Assembly: GCA_945860375.1 (NCBI GenBank)
Contig: CAMAQR010000087.1
Coordinates: 1-9,884 of the forward strand
DNA from: Pseudorhodobacter antarcticus
GTDB lineage: Bacteria; Pseudomonadota; Alphaproteobacteria; Rhodobacterales; Rhodobacteraceae
Length of the DNA stretch: 9,884 bases
Direction: 5' to 3'
This document shows, one piece after another, positions 1 through 6,147 of the stretch (position 1 is its first letter; each line of letters starts with the position of its first letter). The notes beneath the pieces were generated by a model. That model was given only the letters and a program-made list of their open reading frames with translations, was not told the origin of the DNA and did not search any database. A program made the translations under genes and the position numbers.

Positions 1-371
1 AGCGCCGCCCTAACTGCTGCCAGGATGGCCTCAACGTCCAATTCCTCGGGTGGCACCTGCGGATCGACCCGCAACTCCACCGCATGCCCCTGCAAGATCG
101 GAACGGCATCGTCGAAAGCCATCAGAACCTTGATCGAGCCGGGCTTCATTCCCATCCTATGCAGCGACAGATACCGCCGGCCCTTCGTCACATGCGTCTC
201 GTCATAGGCATCAGCGGAACGGCCCGTCCTTGCCGCTGGAGGCAGGATGCCTTCGGCGATCATGAAGCGGATTTGGCGCGGCGGGATGCCTAAACGGTCG
301 GCAAGTTCAGCAAGGGTCATTGTCGGTTCATCAGTCCAGCCTTCGGGTTCAACCCCAACGAGACAAGACAT
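1..371 (-). CDS. MerR-type helix-turn-helix regulator, 3' end outside window
   Basis: This frame stays open from an ATG at 371-369 to the left edge, so at least 123 residues are visible and the C-terminus is missing. Residues about 18-46 (MTLAELADRLGIPPRQIRFM and following) form a winged helix-turn-helix with the order usual in MerR proteins: recognition helix, then an Ile-Arg-Phe-x-Ile-x-Glu-Gly-x-Leu-Pro stretch, then a Tyr/His wing (AYDETHV, 56-61) and a second helix pair (RRYLSLHRMGMKPGSI, 66-80). MerR proteins bind promoter dyads as dimers; the effector domain, which would tell what is sensed, is not visible. The start has only a weak upstream purine stretch (AAAGAA); an internal ATG at 320 is an alternative. 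It lies 98 bp downstream of sbcB on the same strand, and short inverted repeats just ahead of it could be its own operator. The family call is fairly sure; the target and signal are unknown. Confidence 0.72.
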   Translation of the reverse strand, partial: MSCLVGVEPEGWTDEPTMTLAELADRLGIPPRQIRFMIAEGILPPAARTGRSADAYDETHVTKGRRYLSLHRMGMKPGSIKVLMAFDDAVPILQGHAVELRVDPQVPPEELDVEAILAAVRAA

Positions 372-390
372 ATGTCACGTTTCTTTTGCC

Positions 391-416
391 GTCAATAAAC
401 TTGACAAGCTTTTTGT
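391..416 (-). promoter_or_regulatory. Tandem short dyads upstream of the MerR-type gene (possible operator)
   Basis: On the plus strand GTCAA (391-395) and TTGAC (401-405) form a perfect dyad with a 5-nt centre. GACAA (403-407) and TTGTC (412-416) form a second, overlapping one. Half-sites fall about 10 bp apart, one helical turn, and end 20 bp before the regulator's start codon. Autoregulation is an inference; no clear -35/-10 pair was seen around it. Confidence 0.3.
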
Positions 417-469
417 CTTTTTGTTCTGACAGCCTGCGGCGACCTCGGCAGGGCGTAAACCCAAGTAAC

Positions 470-1921
470 TCAGTCGTCGCTCGGCAGGCTTGGACGAACC
501 ACAGCAAGAACGCCTGGAATTGACACTTTCCGCAGCTCAGCACAGGGCTCAGGGAGATCAAAGCGATCCAAGTAAACTTCGATCGCACGGACCAGTTCTG
601 CGTCAACACCCTCACTAGTCCGCATCTCTTCAATCGAACGCCGGGACTTTTCGACTGTCATCCACTCAGTCTCCGGGGCATCTGCTGCCAACCAGCGCGC
701 GCGAAGCCAAGCCTCGTACTGCGTACGCTCTATGGGCGAAAGCAGCTCTGGTGCATGGAACGCCACAAGGCGGCGACCAAGCTGGCGCAGGCGGGCATCA
801 CTCAGAGATGAGGCAATCTCCTGGCGCCGCCTCCAATCCGTACGCTGGAATTCAGCAAGGAGGGCCTTGTCCGAGTGGCTGTAGAAGCCCCCGAAGATCT
901 GCCGTTCGACCTGGGGCAACGGTGCCTCAGAGTCCTCTGGAAACCGGGCAGCCAGAGCCTGTGCGACACGCGCCCGAAACTCGGGCGCAGTCGCGATTAC
1001 CTCGGCACGACGCAACTGGACGTCAGTGGGGTGCGGAAGCGAGAGAAGCGCCGGTGTCTTGTTCACCGACAGGGAGCGAATGATCTTTGGCGATGCATCG
1101 ACCGCAGCTAGCAGCGTGGCGTCATCCACGGTGAAAAACTCGGCCGGGTCAGCCGCATCCAGATCGAAAAACGCTGCCTGGTTTGGGTTTCTAGCCGAAT
1201 AGCCACAGAAGCAGCCGATCGTGGCGCGCGGCGGACCACCGCCAAAGCGCTCGATCAGCGCCATGGGCCGGAAGCTCACGAGGCGGGCTTGGACGCCTCC
1301 CTTGTCACGATTGGAGAGGAGCTCTGCCCACAGTTCTGGCGCGCGCTGGGCAATCTGACGCGCGATATGGATGGTCGCTTCGACATCACCCAGCGCGTCA
1401 TGCGCGTTGTGCCCGGCATATCCATTCAGGGGCGCGATGCGATCAAGCTTGAAGCGAATGCGGCCGGTTTCGTCGACAGGCCACTCAAGCAGATCAGGCT
1501 GGCGGTGCCAGACAGCATAGAGGGCCGCCAGCAGATCAAAGCGCGTGTTGCCGTTGAACTGGGTCAAGTAAATGTTGGCCTGCAGGTTCTGGTAGAAGGC
1601 CTGACGCAACATCTCCTCATCGAAGCGAATGCTGTTGAACCCGGTCCAGATCGCAGGCGACCACCGATCGATAAGGGCGCTGATCGTCTGGGTGAACTCG
1701 AAGAGCGTCGGCAGGGTCGGATCTTCCAACTGCGCCGGGCGCACGCCAGTGATGGCAAGCGCCCAAGGCGATGGAATGATGTGCGGCGCGATGCGGCAGC
1801 GCAGATTGATCCGCTCGATTTCCTTGAATGCATCGTCCGCCAGAATGGCCGCAAATTGTAGCGGCTGATCGAAGGCCGGTGAAATGCCTGTCGTTTCGAG
1901 ATCGTAAAAGGCGAATGTCAT
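470..1921 (-). CDS. sbcB: Exonuclease I (3'-5' ssDNA exonuclease)
   Basis: This encodes 483 residues from the ATG at 1921, close to the 475 of E. coli ExoI. ExoI degrades single-stranded DNA from the 3' end in mismatch repair and recombination in the cytoplasm. The DEDDh active site is complete: Asp7 and Glu9 in FYDLETTG, Asp101 in NSIRFDEE, His174 and Asp179 in NAHDALGDVEATI. The segment around residues 169-187 closely resembles E. coli ExoI. The part beyond about residue 195 fits the ExoI SH3-like and helical C-terminal domains. An in-frame TTG six bases further upstream (1927) is possible, but the GGTAGGG sequence sits six bases before the ATG, so the ATG is preferred. It is divergent from the nuclease gene, with a 120-bp shared spacer. 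Accessory copies near mobile DNA are less usual than a chromosomal copy; whether this is the only copy cannot be told here. Confidence 0.93.
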   Translation of the reverse strand: MTFAFYDLETTGISPAFDQPLQFAAILADDAFKEIERINLRCRIAPHIIPSPWALAITGVRPAQLEDPTLPTLFEFTQTISALIDRWSPAIWTGFNSIRFDEEMLRQAFYQNLQANIYLTQFNGNTRFDLLAALYAVWHRQPDLLEWPVDETGRIRFKLDRIAPLNGYAGHNAHDALGDVEATIHIARQIAQRAPELWAELLSNRDKGGVQARLVSFRPMALIERFGGGPPRATIGCFCGYSARNPNQAAFFDLDAADPAEFFTVDDATLLAAVDASPKIIRSLSVNKTPALLSLPHPTDVQLRRAEVIATAPEFRARVAQALAARFPEDSEAPLPQVERQIFGGFYSHSDKALLAEFQRTDWRRRQEIASSLSDARLRQLGRRLVAFHAPELLSPIERTQYEAWLRARWLAADAPETEWMTVEKSRRSIEEMRTSEGVDAELVRAIEVYLDRFDLPEPCAELRKVSIPGVLAVVRPSLPSDD

Positions 1922-1966
1922 GGGCAACCCTACCTTGCGTCACCGATTTCGCCAGCAGTGATAGTT

Positions 1967-2026
1967 GGCAAGACCAGTGCGGAGTGCCTTAGCTGTGTCG
2001 GCCTCTCCACTCGACCGGGTCTTGCC
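1967..2026. promoter_or_regulatory. 9-bp inverted repeat in the divergent sbcB/nuclease promoter region
   Basis: GGCAAGACC (1967-1975) and GGTCTTGCC (2018-2026) are exact reverse complements separated by 42 bp. They sit in the only spacer between the divergent sbcB and nuclease genes, so they could be a two-site operator or a looping site acting on both. No convincing -35/-10 pair was identified. The downstream arm ends 15 bp before the preferred nuclease start. Confidence 0.3.
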
Positions 2027-2041
2027 GGCGTGCGAAAAGGC

Positions 2042-2563
2042 ATGCGGCGTTGGCCGCCAGTTCAACAACCAAATTCGGATGTCCCGTTGCTTCGATCTGT
2101 TCTGTTCCTGTCTCTGCTGCTCGGGTCTTCGCCGGTTTGTGCGGAGACGATCAAGGGCGTGGCGAGCGTAATCGATGGTGATACCATCGAGATCCGCGGG
2201 GACCGTATCAGGTTCCACGGAATCGACTCTCCCGAAAGCCGTCAGCTTTGCACAGAGCTCACTGGCGTGACTTGGCGCTGTGGACAGCAAGCCGCGCTGG
2301 CGCTTTCTGATCGGATCGGTCGTCGTAGCGTCAGCTGCGAAGCACGCGACAGTGATCGATATGGCCGCACCATTGCCGTCTGCACGCAAGACGGCGAGGA
2401 CCTGAACCGCTGGATGGTGCGGGAGGGGTGGGCCGTCGCCTATCTTCAGTATTCGCAGGATTATACTCTCGAGGAGGCCGACGCCCAGAGCGCTGGGCGG
2501 AATATCTGGTCTGGCAGCTTTGTCATGCCCTGGGACTGGAGACGCGGGATCCGCACGCCATGA
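2042..2563 (+). CDS. Exported thermonuclease-family (SNase-like) nuclease
   Basis: This encodes 173 residues from the ATG at 2042. An upstream in-frame GTG at 1958 would add 28 residues that do not look like part of the protein. Residues about 16-34 (hydrophobic LLRSVLFLSLLLGSSPVCA) resemble a Sec signal peptide with cleavage after Val-Cys-Ala. The rest is a staphylococcal-nuclease-like OB fold with the catalytic set intact: Asp45 and Asp47 in DGDT, Arg57 and Asp62 in RFHGIDSPE with Glu65, and Arg109 in DRYGR. Such enzymes cut DNA and RNA with calcium and would act in the periplasm or outside. Six cysteines or so in the mature part suggest disulfides. The start has AAAAGG immediately upstream at poor spacing, so start choice is less sure than function. 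The stop overlaps the recD2 ATG (ATGA), suggesting translational coupling, odd for an exported enzyme and a cytoplasmic helicase. Confidence 0.85.
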   Translation: MRRWPPVQQPNSDVPLLRSVLFLSLLLGSSPVCAETIKGVASVIDGDTIEIRGDRIRFHGIDSPESRQLCTELTGVTWRCGQQAALALSDRIGRRSVSCEARDSDRYGRTIAVCTQDGEDLNRWMVREGWAVAYLQYSQDYTLEEADAQSAGRNIWSGSFVMPWDWRRGIRTP

Positions 2564-2796
2564 AACCGCAGGCCGACAGCACAACAGAAGTGTTGGCCGG
2601 TTTGGTCGAACGAGTGACGTTCCACAGTCAGGAAACCGGCTTTTGCGTGCTGCGGGTGAAGGCCCGGGGGCACAGGGACCTGGTGACCACCGTAGGGCAC
2701 GCCGCGATGATCTCGGCGGGGGAATGGATCACGGCCTCGGGCATCTGGCTCAACGATCGCAATCACGGCCTGCAATTCAAAGCGCACTTCCTAAAG
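2560..2796 (+). pseudogene. recD2: RecD2-type helicase, 5' fragment interrupted by the IS
   Basis: Seventy-nine codons from an ATG overlapping the nuclease stop encode the N-terminal OB-like domain of a RecD/TraA (SF1B) 5'-3' DNA helicase. Landmarks are RVTFHSQETGFCVLRVKARG (19-38), GEWITASGIW (54-63) and HGLQFKAHFLK (69-79). Full RecD2 proteins are about 700 residues or more with the ATPase motifs further on, so this piece cannot be a helicase. The last native codon, Lys79, ends exactly at the IS boundary. The frame then runs into the IS and stops at 2892. The next native codons are found on the other side of the IS. Confidence 0.85.
2792..2796. repeat. Left target-site duplication TAAAG
   Basis: TAAAG directly precedes the left inverted repeat and is repeated directly after the right one (4545-4549). 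A 5-bp duplication is what ISEcp1-like members of the IS1380 family make. An intact duplication shows a simple, fairly recent transposition into recD2. Confidence 0.8.
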
Positions 2797-2814
2797 CCCG
2801 TCTTATTCACCGAA
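2797..2814. repeat. Left terminal inverted repeat of the IS
   Basis: CCCGTCTTATTCACCGAA pairs with 4527-4544 at 17 of 18 positions; only the fifth base differs (T here, G in the complement of the other end). Outside it the two flanks share only the TAAAG duplication, which fixes the boundary. Confidence 0.88.
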
Positions 2815-3022
2815 CCCTGCTCCGCTGGCGGCTCTTGGCGGTTTCGAGGACCGGGACGTCCTCTATCCGGGGCTCTGAGCCGGATCTGGTGATGGTTGGC
2901 GAGGTGGTCCCACCGCAGGGCCTGTTGTCGGCAGATTTTTGGTGCGTGCGGGCATGTGTTGTGCATGACCGCGGGCCGCACCGAGGCGGTTTCCGGTTCT
3001 CAAGCCCTCCGATGTTGGGCTG

Positions 3023-4441
3023 TTACGGGTCGGCCCATTGCAGTGCCATCAGTCGCGGCCAGAGCGCGGCCCAGAAGGGTGCGGCGGCCGACGAGAGCGC
3101 CAAGGTCATCCGTCGCGCCGAGATCACCATGCGGGCACCGGCACGCAAGACCCTCTCACGCAGGCGGCGCAGGCTCCAGCCTGTCCCGGTCGCCTTGGTC
3201 ATGGCGCGGCGGGCGATGTGCATGATCTGGTAGGCGAGGCACGATATCAGCAGCCGAACCTCATTGCAGCCGAAGGCGTCCACCGCAGGGGTCGTGGACT
3301 TCAGCTTCTTGCCGCGACAATGCGATTTCGGCCGGTTGGTCGAAGACAGCGCCGGGGCCAGAACGTCTTTCAACTCACCCATGTGGCCCTCGGCCTTGCC
3401 GCGTTCGCGGTAATGGGCCAACACCTCTTGGCGCAACAGCTTCGTCCAACTGAGCGATGTCACCAGGAAGAAGCGGTCCAACAGCAGGTCGCCCTCACGC
3501 TCTTTGACGACGAGGATCACCCGTCGCGGATTGTCCCAGCTGTCGGCCTTATAGCGCAACTCGCGCAGCCAGGTCCTGGGCTGCACAGGTCTGCGGCCAA
3601 CGGGGCGGACCATGTGGGGCTCGGCCAGCCGGTCCAGCACCGGGTTGGAGCGCAGCCGCGAGACGTAGTCGATATCCCGGGCCTCAAGACCCGCCAGCAG
3701 CGTGGCAGAGGGAAAGCCCGCATCTATTCGCACCATGGCCACATCGCAGAAACTTTTGCGCGCCCTGTCAACAACGTCGAGGATCACATCAAGCGCGCCC
3801 TCGGCGGTGCCGACATTGCCCGCCCTCAGTCGAGCATCCAGCATGTCGCCCGTCTCAGCGATGGAGGTGATCAGCGGGTGGTAGATCCGGGCATTGTAAT
3901 GGCCGTTCCACTCCGCTTTCGGCTGGTGGCCGTGGACCTCGATGGGGGCGCTGTCGACGTCGAGCGTGACGGACGGCAACCGTTTGCCCTGCCGCTCCGC
4001 CCTGATGCCGCGCCCTGCCATCTCCAGCACCGCCTCGCGCAGGACTTTAAGGTTGGCCGGTTCCGCCATGATCGCGGTGAAGCGCGACAGCGTCGGCTGC
4101 GAGGCGATCCCTGACCCTTCAAGTGGCGTCAGCCCGGCCGCAGAACTGACGGCCAAACGGAAAGCAGGATCGTCGCGCAGGGCATCGGCATCGTCGTGGT
4201 CGCGCCAGCCTTGCGCGGCAAGCAGCACACAGGTGCGGATCAATGAGGCGAGATCATGGGTCACATCGAGTTTACTGCGCGGGTCGCTCAGACGCGCCGT
4301 CATCCACGACACAATGCCGCTGCGTTCCAGCACCTCGCGCAGGAGCACCGCCCCGGGGTCGCCGGTCAGGCGACCCACTCGGCTTTCGACCCGCAACGAC
4401 CTGTTGAAACTCGGAATGACTGGCTCTACCATTTCACCCAT
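3023..4441 (-). CDS. IS1380-family DDE transposase
   Basis: This encodes 472 residues, a normal length for the family, uninterrupted. It cuts and joins the element ends using two metal ions. The expected acidic triad is visible: Asp161 and Asp163 in TLDVDSAPIEVHG (the first is preceded by Leu), Asp240 in VRIDAGFP, and Glu351 in the Y-R-E-R-G-K-A-E signature (344-351), followed by GHMGELKD. The C-terminus is basic (residues about 405-440), as in other transposases. An alternative start is the ATG three codons in (4432). Neither has a strong Shine-Dalgarno; the first is embedded in the 14-bp stem described separately, so translation may be poor or controlled. Long open frames on the opposite strand are shadows of its GC-rich codons. 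Confidence 0.93.
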   Translation of the reverse strand: MGEMVEPVIPSFNRSLRVESRVGRLTGDPGAVLLREVLERSGIVSWMTARLSDPRSKLDVTHDLASLIRTCVLLAAQGWRDHDDADALRDDPAFRLAVSSAAGLTPLEGSGIASQPTLSRFTAIMAEPANLKVLREAVLEMAGRGIRAERQGKRLPSVTLDVDSAPIEVHGHQPKAEWNGHYNARIYHPLITSIAETGDMLDARLRAGNVGTAEGALDVILDVVDRARKSFCDVAMVRIDAGFPSATLLAGLEARDIDYVSRLRSNPVLDRLAEPHMVRPVGRRPVQPRTWLRELRYKADSWDNPRRVILVVKEREGDLLLDRFFLVTSLSWTKLLRQEVLAHYRERGKAEGHMGELKDVLAPALSSTNRPKSHCRGKKLKSTTPAVDAFGCNEVRLLISCLAYQIMHIARRAMTKATGTGWSLRRLRERVLRAGARMVISARRMTLALSSAAAPFWAALWPRLMALQWADP

Positions 4442-4510
4442 GCGTGCGTCCGAAGCTGCTGGTGGTTTTCGTCTAGCACCCTGAATCTAAAGTACTTTCA
4501 GACGCACGCA
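4441..4510 (-). promoter_or_regulatory. 14-bp inverted repeat masking the transposase start in read-in transcripts
   Basis: On the minus strand TGCGTGCGTCTGAA (4510-4497) pairs with TTCGGACGCACGCA (4454-4441): 13 Watson-Crick pairs and one G-U, with a 42-nt loop. The last base of the inner arm is the A of the transposase ATG. An RNA started outside the IS would carry both arms and hide the initiation region, while one started inside the loop would carry only the inner arm. IS10 and IS50 are known to use this logic against outside transcription; its use here is inference from position. Confidence 0.6.
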
Positions 4511-4511
4511 A
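4484..4511 (-). promoter_or_regulatory. Possible transposase promoter within the inverted-repeat region
   Basis: On the minus strand TTGCGT (4511-4506) and TAGATT (4489-4484) are separated by 16 bp and match the sigma-70 -35 and -10 at 3/6 and 4/6. A transcript would begin near 4477, inside the loop, and so lack the outer arm. The match is weak; position supports it more than sequence. Confidence 0.3.
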
Positions 4512-4526
4512 CCTCTACAGTCAGAT

Positions 4527-4544
4527 TTCGGTGAATAAGCCGGG
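4527..4544. repeat. Right terminal inverted repeat of the IS
   Basis: TTCGGTGAATAAGCCGGG is the complement of the left end at 17 of 18 positions and is followed directly by the TAAAG duplication. It lies on the transposase-promoter side. Confidence 0.88.
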
Positions 4545-4549
4545 TAAAG
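4545..4549. repeat. Right target-site duplication TAAAG
   Basis: Direct repeat of 2792-2796. Joining 2796 to 4550 removes the IS and one copy and restores the recD2 reading frame without gain or loss of a base. Confidence 0.8.
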
Positions 4550-4627
4550 ACATCTGCTCCGTCGACGATAGAGGGCATCGAGAAATATCTTGGATCAGGC
4601 ATGATCCGAGGCATTGGCCCGGTCCAC
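4545..4627 (+). pseudogene. recD2: RecD2-type helicase, internal fragment beyond the IS
   Basis: When the IS is removed, the frame continues from Lys79 as TSAPSTIEGIEKYLGSGMIR then GIGPVH. This is the segment that follows the N-terminal domain in RecD2 proteins, leading into the helix-hairpin-helix region (GIEKYLGSGMIRGIGP). Similarity stops around 4627; after that the same frame reads unrelated residues to a stop. The whole ATPase part of the helicase is missing, so the gene was damaged by a second event independent of the IS. Confidence 0.75.
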
Positions 4628-4635
4628 GTTATGAA

Positions 4636-4986
4636 TTGTCAATCATTGTTGGTTATGACCTTAATTGGTTCAAGGATGTCATTCTGCGCGAGGCTAATGT
4701 TTCCGTTTCGCGCCCGTTTATGGGGACAGAACACATACCAATTCTCTTCGATGAAATGGGTGCAGATCCTATAGAGGATACTCCTGGAGACTATCGCATA
4801 GCCATGGAAATGCGAATCGCCTTTAATGAGGCCTGTCGAGGTTTAGGACGGGAAAAAGGTACAGCCAAATCCCATTCTGCAACTATGCTACTGGTTGCCA
4901 ATCGGAATTACCCCAAGCTCAGTACAGATCAGGTGAGCCAAACCATTGATGCCATCAAGAAAAGACTCGAGTCGGCAGCGCAATGA
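4636..4986 (+). CDS. Unrecognised protein, probably 5'-truncated gene
   Basis: I do not recognise this frame. It is open from a GTG at 4531, inside the right IS repeat, to the stop at 4984-4986 (151 codons). The first 33 or so codons are IS end and recD2 remnant read out of their native frame, so the native part starts after the junction near 4630. The TTG at 4636 (117 aa) and ATG at 4720 are possible starts; neither has a clear Shine-Dalgarno. The native part is AT-richer than the flanks and looks like real protein: SIIVGYDLNWFKDVILRE, then an acidic stretch (LFDEMGADPIEDTPGDY), then an amphipathic C-terminal helix (TDQVSQTIDAIKKRLESA). No signal peptide or membrane segment is seen. It could be the C-terminal half of a longer protein, or a small intact one. 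It converges with the ClpP-like gene, 102 bp apart, with no hairpin terminator seen between. Confidence 0.4.
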   Translation: MSIIVGYDLNWFKDVILREANVSVSRPFMGTEHIPILFDEMGADPIEDTPGDYRIAMEMRIAFNEACRGLGREKGTAKSHSATMLLVANRNYPKLSTDQVSQTIDAIKKRLESAAQ

Positions 4987-5088
4987 TCGCTTGAGGGCAT
5001 TGTTCAGAGGCGACTACTTAATTTATGCACTGCAATTCTATTCGAACGAAACTCTTGGTTTTCCATCATCAACCACATTTATGTATTT

Positions 5089-5769
5089 TTATTCTGTTAC
5101 GATATTGTATATTATAATTTCATTTCTATCAGGAAACCACATGTCTTCTGCATCCGCTGACAGAAGACGGACAATCGCCATTGGTGATATGCCTTGATCA
5201 ACAGCTAGCTCAAGCACATCCTTGGCATCAATTTGACCGTGTCTATAGTTCCACTCTGCGAATGCAAATTCATCCGCCCAGCCAAACTGTTGTCTTTTCT
5301 CCTCGTATGCAGATTGCATGTCCAACATATGGGTAGACATTCTATGGAAGCCCAGCGTGGCATCTTTGTAGAGCTTTCGTTCCCGCCCACCCATAAACAT
5401 GAGTGCGCATGAACTTAGGCAGTCACCGCGAGCTTCTGTTGCCAATCCAAGATTTTTAAAGCGTCGCGCTGCGATCAACGCATCAAAAAACGATCCGCCC
5501 TGACCCGTCAGAACCACAAGTGCAATCTCAGGGTTTGCAAAGGTAATGTTGGTTATAATCCTGTGATCCCGACGAACCTCAGCACTTGACCAATCATCCT
5601 CATAGTATTCTACATCAAGGTCGATGAATAACGTGCTGCCAACCAATTCAAAGCGTTCTGTTTGACCCGCCGCCGCATCGTCGATGCTTGCCATTATAAC
5701 AATCAGGACAATAAGAATGGCACGCAAAGCACTAAGAAAGCCTTTGAGATTGTCGGTGAGAGTAAACAA
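5089..5769 (-). CDS. Exported ClpP/SppA-fold (COG3904-like) serine protease-like protein
   Basis: This encodes 226 residues from the TTG at 5769, chosen because AGGAG lies six bases upstream. The longer frame to 5829 lacks such a site and would put 20 polar residues ahead of the signal. Residues about 11-34 (FLSALRAILIVLIVIMASID then DAAA) form a signal peptide or N-terminal anchor, so it probably acts in the periplasm. The rest resembles the ClpP/crotonase fold: TGQGGSFFDAL (88-98, oxyanion loop), RGDCLSSCALMFMGG (114-128) with Ser119 the likely nucleophile, and GFHRM with His142. The Ser-His spacing of 23 is close to that of ClpP (25). The C-terminal Asp of the triad is not assignable. The substrate is unknown. 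Codons are clearly AT-richer than in sbcB or the transposase, suggesting transfer. Catalysis is inferred, not certain. Confidence 0.75.
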   Translation of the reverse strand: MFTLTDNLKGFLSALRAILIVLIVIMASIDDAAAGQTERFELVGSTLFIDLDVEYYEDDWSSAEVRRDHRIITNITFANPEIALVVLTGQGGSFFDALIAARRFKNLGLATEARGDCLSSCALMFMGGRERKLYKDATLGFHRMSTHMLDMQSAYEEKRQQFGWADEFAFAEWNYRHGQIDAKDVLELAVDQGISPMAIVRLLSADAEDMWFPDRNEIIIYNIVTE

Positions 5770-6147
5770 GAAATGCTCCTGCGTGTTCTGGTTTTGACGC
5801 CACCGCTGTACTTGTGCATCTGGCATCAATTTGTTGGCTTGGGCAATCTCAAAACTAGTTTAGTAGATTTTGTTGCGCCAAAACAATCCACTGTCGAACC
5901 TCAACCATAACTGCATAGCACAAAAAATTCTACGCCCGTGGGCTGCTCCTCAACCAGCGTCATACAGCGCAGCAGCCCCCTCGCCGCATGCTTACTAGCG
6001 GCAGTGGCCCGCGCCACCACTGCGGCGCTGCTAGACCTCCGTAGATGCCGCTGGGTCATGCTGCGTGCCGTGGTCAGCACATGCTGCGCAGCTCAGAAAC
6101 AGCTAGCTGGCCATGAACCATGAAATTCAGAGCCAGCCTAGCCAAAA
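5770..6147. other. Gene-free stretch between the H-NS and ClpP-like genes
   Basis: This 378-bp spacer holds the ribosome site of the ClpP-like gene (AGGAG, minus strand), then an AT-rich part (about 5830-5936), then a GC-rich part with copy 1 of the diverged repeat. GGGCTGCT (5940-5947) and AGCAGCCC (5971-5978) form an 8-bp dyad, and GCAGTGG (6001-6007) with CCACTGC (6017-6023) a 7-bp hairpin with a 9-nt loop. On the minus strand the first dyad is followed after some 10 bases by a T run, so it might end H-NS transcription, but spacing is poor. No protein-like frame was found. Confidence 0.5.
5975..6040. repeat. Diverged GC-rich repeat, copy 1
   Basis: The core GCCGCATGC-(2)-ACTAGC ... TGGCCC ... 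CTGCT-(1)-GACCT recurs in the same order at 6590-6655. By eye about 70% of some 62 aligned positions match, with small gaps. It is not a known terminal repeat or RNA that I recognise. Confidence 0.55.

Larger units (their letters stand above)
2797..4544 (-). mobile_element. Complete IS1380-family insertion sequence (1748 bp)
   Basis: The ends are CCCGTCTTATTCACCGAA (2797-2814) and its near-perfect complement (4527-4544), 17 of 18 positions matching, with TAAAG duplicated outside. The single long gene on the minus strand is an IS1380-type DDE transposase. Length, end sequence beginning with CC and 5-bp duplication all fit the family. The 208 bp between the left repeat and the transposase stop (2815-3022) hold no gene I can support; they contain the short perfect palindrome GGCTCTGAGCC. 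The 85 bp upstream of the transposase hold its likely promoter and a long inverted repeat. The element appears whole and potentially active. Confidence 0.9.

Noticed and set aside
433..452. Possible terminator hairpin CCTGC...GCAGG after sbcB
   Set aside because: Short 5-bp stem, and on the sbcB strand it is followed by an A-rich rather than T-rich run.
1289..1861. 190-aa plus-strand frame
   Set aside because: Lies inside sbcB, antisense to its catalytic domain; sbcB has full active-site motifs and this frame has none.
1940..2584. 214-aa minus-strand frame opposite the nuclease
   Set aside because: Antisense to a nuclease with a full catalytic set; no ribosome site or domain.
3038..4114. 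358-aa open frame on the plus strand across the transposase
   Set aside because: Antisense to an intact transposase, with composition typical of a GC-rich shadow frame and no recognisable domain.
4987..5088. Terminator between the two convergent genes
   Set aside because: AT-rich spacer but no stem of useful length followed by a T run was found.
5770..5829. Longer start for the ClpP-like gene at 5829 or 5826
   Set aside because: Adds 20 polar residues before the signal peptide and lacks a Shine-Dalgarno, whereas the TTG at 5769 has AGGAG at good spacing.
5940..6023. Structured RNA gene or attachment site in the GC-rich spacer
   Set aside because: Hairpins are present but match no tRNA cloverleaf or RNA family I know; reported only as repeat and dyads.
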